Origin: Collinsella aerofaciens
Lineage (GTDB): Bacteria; Actinomycetota; Coriobacteriia; Coriobacteriales; Coriobacteriaceae
Assembly (NCBI RefSeq): GCF_901212495.1
Contig: NZ_CAAKNY010000026.1
Location: 27 to 63,016 of the forward strand
Direction of reading: 5' to 3'
DNA: 62,990 nucleotides
The position numbers were made by a program, and so were the translations under genes. The notes under the pieces are model-generated. The model ran no database searches, was not told the origin of the DNA, and worked only from the letters and a program-made list of their open reading frames with translations. How positions within the stretch are numbered: the stretch's first letter is position 1; each line of letters begins with the position of its first letter. Below, piece by piece: positions 60,041 through 62,990 of the stretch.

Positions 60041-61656
60041 TGGAAACCAAGAAACTACGTCAAAAACTGTTGGACCTTGCTATCCGCGGCAAGTTAGCCC
60101 CCCAAGACTCGAACGACGAACCCGCAAGCGAGTTGCTGTCGCGTATCCACGCGGAGAAGCTCGCCATGGTTGAGCGCGGCGAGCTCAAGCCTAAGGACGT
60201 CAAAAACGATACCGTGATTTATTTCGGTTCCGATGGGCTGCCCTATGAGAAGCGAGCAGACGGCAAGGGCGAGGCGAAGTGCGTTGAAGGAGAAGTCCCG
60301 TTCGAATTGCCAGTAGGATGGCAGTGGGTTAGATTCTCCTCATTTTCCCTGTCAACGAATACTGGGCCCTTTGGAGTTGCTCTTCATAAGACCGATTACG
60401 TGGAAAATGGAATACCAGTAGTCAATCCTGCCGATATTCGAGATGGCGTAATTTTTCCAGGGAAAAGAGTTACGCCTCTAACTTGCAAAAGGCTATCTTC
60501 ATATGTGCTCAAAAAAGGTGACTTCGTCATTGGGCGAAGAGGCGAAATGGGGAGAGCCGCATTCGTTGACCAAAACCAAGGTGGCTGGCTATGCGGTACT
60601 GGCTGCTTCTTTTCGCGCATGTCTTGCAGTGTTGATGCTTCTTTTCTCAGCTATCTATTCAAGGCTGATTATGTTAAACGGCAGCTTGAAAAAGATGCTA
60701 TAGGGACAACTTTAAAGAACCTCAATTTGAACGTCTTAGGCACTCTCCTGATTCCCGTCCCGCCCCTCGCCGAGCAGCGCCGCATCGTCGACGCGCTCGA
60801 CAAATACCTGGCACTCGTCGACGCGATCGAGCGGGACAGGACTGATCTCGAAGGCCTGCTTGCGCGGCTCAAGTCGAAGGTACTCGATCTCGCCGTCCGC
60901 GGAGAGCTTACTGAGCGGGACCCGGGAGGCGAGCCCGCGAGCGAGCTGCTCGCGGGCGTCCGCGAGGAGAAGCTCGCCATGGTGGAGCGCGGCGAGCTCA
61001 AGCCTAAAGACGTCAAAAGCGACACCGTTATCTTCACCGGTTCCGATGGCCTGCGCTATGAGAAGCCCGCCGACGGGAAGGGCGAGCCCAGGTGCATCGA
61101 AGACGAGATCCCGTTCGAGCTTCCCGAGGGGTGGGCGTGGGCGAGGCTGGGCACCGTCTGCTCCCTTCTGCGCCGCGGCAAATCGCCCGTCTACACTGAC
61201 GATCCATCTATCCCGGTGTTCGCCCAGAAGTGCAATCAACCTTGGGGTATCACGCTGGAGAAAGTTAAGTTCCTCGATCGATCCGCACTGGATAGGTACG
61301 GAGAGACGCTCAAATTGAGGAGCGGGGACGTCGTAGTCAACTCAACTGGAACCGGGACTCTCGGCCGCGTCGGAGTCTTCGATGAAGGACTACTCGGCGA
61401 TTATCCCTTCATTGTTCCTGACTCCCACGTAGCAGTGGTGCGCATAGTGCAACCATTTGAGAGTAAATACGTTTTTCACCTGCTTCGTTCCGAATATGGC
61501 CAGCGGCTTATCTTCAGCAAACAAACGGGAAGTACGAATCAGAAGGAGCTGCCCGCAAAAGAGGTCGCTTTCTTCCTTATTCCGATTCCACCCCTGGGCG
61601 AGCAGCGCCGCATCGTTAAAGACATAGAAGCAATAATCTCCACTACCAATCTATAG
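60040..61656 (+). CDS. hsdS: Type I restriction-modification system, specificity subunit
   Basis: A 538-residue DNA-recognition subunit with two target-recognition domains, at about 95-230 and 365-515. Each is preceded by a near-identical block (EEKLAMVERGELKPKDVK and AEKLAMVERGELKPKDVK) and followed by a coiled-coil that starts LAEQRRIVDALDK or LGEQRRIVKDIEA. The second domain begins at PEGWAWARLG, where a 30-bp sequence (61123-61152) is repeated inverted at the window's right edge. The 3' end overlaps the convergent recombinase gene by 14 bases. The C-terminus (ISTTNL) is short, as expected for a swappable end. Confidence 0.94.
   Translation: METKKLRQKLLDLAIRGKLAPQDSNDEPASELLSRIHAEKLAMVERGELKPKDVKNDTVIYFGSDGLPYEKRADGKGEAKCVEGEVPFELPVGWQWVRFSSFSLSTNTGPFGVALHKTDYVENGIPVVNPADIRDGVIFPGKRVTPLTCKRLSSYVLKKGDFVIGRRGEMGRAAFVDQNQGGWLCGTGCFFSRMSCSVDASFLSYLFKADYVKRQLEKDAIGTTLKNLNLNVLGTLLIPVPPLAEQRRIVDALDKYLALVDAIERDRTDLEGLLARLKSKVLDLAVRGELTERDPGGEPASELLAGVREEKLAMVERGELKPKDVKSDTVIFTGSDGLRYEKPADGKGEPRCIEDEIPFELPEGWAWARLGTVCSLLRRGKSPVYTDDPSIPVFAQKCNQPWGITLEKVKFLDRSALDRYGETLKLRSGDVVVNSTGTGTLGRVGVFDEGLLGDYPFIVPDSHVAVVRIVQPFESKYVFHLLRSEYGQRLIFSKQTGSTNQKELPAKEVAFFLIPIPPLGEQRRIVKDIEAIISTTNL
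61123..61152 (+). repeat. Left inverted repeat of the hsdS switch
   Basis: A 30-bp sequence beginning CCCGAGGGGTGGGCGTGGGC, the exact reverse complement of 62961-62990. It encodes PEGWAWARLG at the front of the second recognition domain. Confidence 0.88.
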
Positions 61657-62443
61657 CCTCGTCAACTGCGGCGCGCTGCTCGGCGGCAGTGCGCCGCAGG
61701 TATATTCGCGTCGTCTCGATGCTGTCATGTCCCATCAGGTCAGCAAGAAATGCGATATCAGGATTCTTGGCAATGAAGTTCTTTGCGAATAGATGTCGGA
61801 ATGAGTGAGGGTAGACCACATCGGGATTGACACCATACCGTTCTGCCGCTCGTTTCAGCCCGAGGGAGATACCGCGAGCTGTCAGCGCCTTTGGACTGTT
61901 TCCGCGGAAAATCGCGCCTGTCTTATTGTGCTCTGTTTCGCACCATTCCAGCGCTTCTTCTTGCAGCTTGTTCGGCACATAGATACGCCTGAGCTTCTGC
62001 CCCTTCGAGACAATGTCCATCTTGCCTTCCTCAATGTGTCTCACCTCAAACCTCCTGAGCTCGCTCACACGCGCTCCCGTACATGCAAGGAAACGAACGA
62101 CGAAGTACCAGAACCAATCCCCATCGTTTCGAAGTCCCTCTCGCAACAACTCGTATTCTTCATTACTAATTACGTTGTTTAGGAATGGCTTCTGTTGGAC
62201 TCGAACCCCTTTGAGTCTCATTCCATCGAAATGAAGAAAATCAAGATAGACATTGATGGCCCCAATACGATTATTCGCAGTCTTGGGTGCAAATGACGAA
62301 ACCAGCCACTCCTTATGCTCAAGAAGTGACTGGTTCGTTATGGGGGTTGCATTTTGCTCAAGTTGCTTTGCCGCAAACAAGTATGAGGCAATAGTGTTCG
62401 ATGCGTATTCTTGCGCTTGCAAGTACTCTTCAAATGCTTTCAT
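61643..62443 (-). CDS. Tyrosine recombinase (hsdS-associated invertase)
   Basis: A 266-residue phage-integrase-family protein. An N-terminal SAM-like core-binding domain (1-85) is followed by a catalytic domain with Arg125 (TGARVSEL), Lys147, His213/Arg216 (HSFRHLFA), His239 (MGHDSIETT) and nucleophile Tyr248 (RIYLRR). It lies between two oppositely oriented hsdS sequences, the usual place of recombinases that invert hsdS cassettes. AGGAGAGC precedes the ATG. It converges on hsdS. Confidence 0.95.
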   Translation of the reverse strand: MKAFEEYLQAQEYASNTIASYLFAAKQLEQNATPITNQSLLEHKEWLVSSFAPKTANNRIGAINVYLDFLHFDGMRLKGVRVQQKPFLNNVISNEEYELLREGLRNDGDWFWYFVVRFLACTGARVSELRRFEVRHIEEGKMDIVSKGQKLRRIYVPNKLQEEALEWCETEHNKTGAIFRGNSPKALTARGISLGLKRAAERYGVNPDVVYPHSFRHLFAKNFIAKNPDIAFLADLMGHDSIETTRIYLRRTAAEQRAAVDEAIDW

Positions 62444-62477
62444 TGCAGCTCTCCTTTCGACTATGCAATGAAAGCAG

Positions 62478-62990
62478 CTAATCGAGGTGGTTGAATAGCT
62501 CCTCTATTCGCTCGACAATGCGGCGCTGCTCGGCCAGAGGCGGGACGGGAAGGAGCATCGTCAGCATCGAATCGAATTCAATGCTGTCCACAGTTGTGCC
62601 GTCCTTGTGATAGGTGTTGCGGATGCGCTTATCCCAGGCGCTGAAGCACGTGAGCAGCCATTTGGAAAAGCCGCCGTGGAACGGCGTCATCGCCTTGAGA
62701 TCCTGGTTGATGGTCGTCTCGACGCGGTTGATGGCGACCGGAAGCAGGCGGCGCAGGATGCCGCTTCTAACGACCATGAGGACGGAGCCGGCGGGAACGG
62801 TGCCGGTCTCGGCCGCACCGAGCGGGGCGAGCTCGATCTGGGACCCGTACAGCTCGGCGGCTTTCATGTCCTTCGAGGTGATCCAGGGCACGCCACCGCC
62901 CTCCCAGAACTCCTTGTTCGCCTTCGAGGGGGTCTTGCCTCCGCACGTTGCAACTATTTGGCCCAGCCTCGCCCACGCCCACCCCTCGGG
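62478..62990 (-). CDS. hsdS: Partial hsdS: alternative recognition domain cassette (runs off the edge)
   Basis: 171 codons are visible and open at the right edge. The frame starts PEGWAWARLGQIVATCGGKT, has VPWITSKDMK, and ends VPPLAEQRRIVERIEELFNH plus LD. It is a C-terminal half of a specificity subunit with a recognition domain different from the second one of the complete hsdS. No start codon with a ribosome site lies in view, so it is probably a silent cassette. Inversion at the 30-bp repeats would attach it to the expressed hsdS N-terminal half. Confidence 0.9.
   Translation of the reverse strand, partial: PEGWAWARLGQIVATCGGKTPSKANKEFWEGGGVPWITSKDMKAAELYGSQIELAPLGAAETGTVPAGSVLMVVRSGILRRLLPVAINRVETTINQDLKAMTPFHGGFSKWLLTCFSAWDKRIRNTYHKDGTTVDSIEFDSMLTMLLPVPPLAEQRRIVERIEELFNHLD
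62961..62990 (-). repeat. Right inverted repeat of the hsdS switch
   Basis: Exact reverse complement of 61123-61152. It reaches the last base of the window, so the true repeat may be longer. Confidence 0.88.

Overview
The window looks like a chromosomal segment of a GC-rich gut actinobacterium of the class Coriobacteriia, most likely Collinsella or a close relative. This is an inference from gene content, codon use (strong C/G third positions in ribosomal genes), the FabK-type fatty-acid operon and the many short GGGACAG-containing palindromic repeats. No rRNA or tRNA gene is visible and no database search was possible.

Layout. 0.1-1.7 kb: an ECF-type sigma factor and an overlapping membrane-anchored partner. 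2.1-5.8 kb: a str-type ribosomal operon (rpsL-rpsG-fusA-rpsJ) closed by a strong terminator. 5.8-16 kb: divergent birA and a complete fatty-acid elongation/acetyl-CoA carboxylase operon (fabH-acpP-fabK-fabD-fabG-fabF-accB-fabZ-accC-accDA). BirA biotinylates AccB, AccC and the fused AccDA make malonyl-CoA, FabD moves it to ACP, and FabH/F/G/Z/K run the cycle. 16-18 kb: a cation-efflux transporter and a histidine phosphatase. 18.1-24.2 kb: the rest of the S10 operon (rplC to rplX), with internal hairpins, a repeated promoter-proximal motif and a structured leader before rplN. So rpsJ is separated from rplC by about 12.6 kb, and the cluster stops after rplX instead of continuing into rplE. 24.5-30 kb: an oxidoreductase with a DeoR regulator, a pseudouridine synthase and a large U32 protein.

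30.1-31.6 kb holds remnants of ridA, a purine-type NCS2 permease and ygfK, in the same order as the intact set further on. 32.1-38.7 kb is a sugar/glycerol-phosphate-type ABC import operon that also encodes a PHP phosphoesterase and a HAD phosphatase. 39.2-50.1 kb is the intact cluster: ridA, a YheO-like regulator, NCS2 permease, ssnA, ygfK, a four-cluster ferredoxin and an xdhD-like molybdenum hydroxylase. It probably takes up and catabolises purines or related N-heterocycles, with electrons passing through FeS proteins.

50.2-55.4 kb is an accessory island. Three arrays of a palindromic unit with a 61-62 bp period bracket a nuclease-like protein gene (minus strand) and an archaeal-type ATPase/DUF234 gene whose promoter sits in a perfect 25-bp inverted repeat. 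Next comes a 41-residue hydrophobic, basic-tailed peptide gene overlapped at its 3' end by a convergent promoter-to-terminator unit, which looks like a type I toxin-antitoxin locus. A DEDD exonuclease follows. 55.7 kb to the end is a type I restriction-modification locus (hsdR-hsdM-hsdS) with a tyrosine recombinase and an inverted partial hsdS. Perfect 30-bp inverted repeats mark a likely invertible specificity cassette that runs off the right edge.
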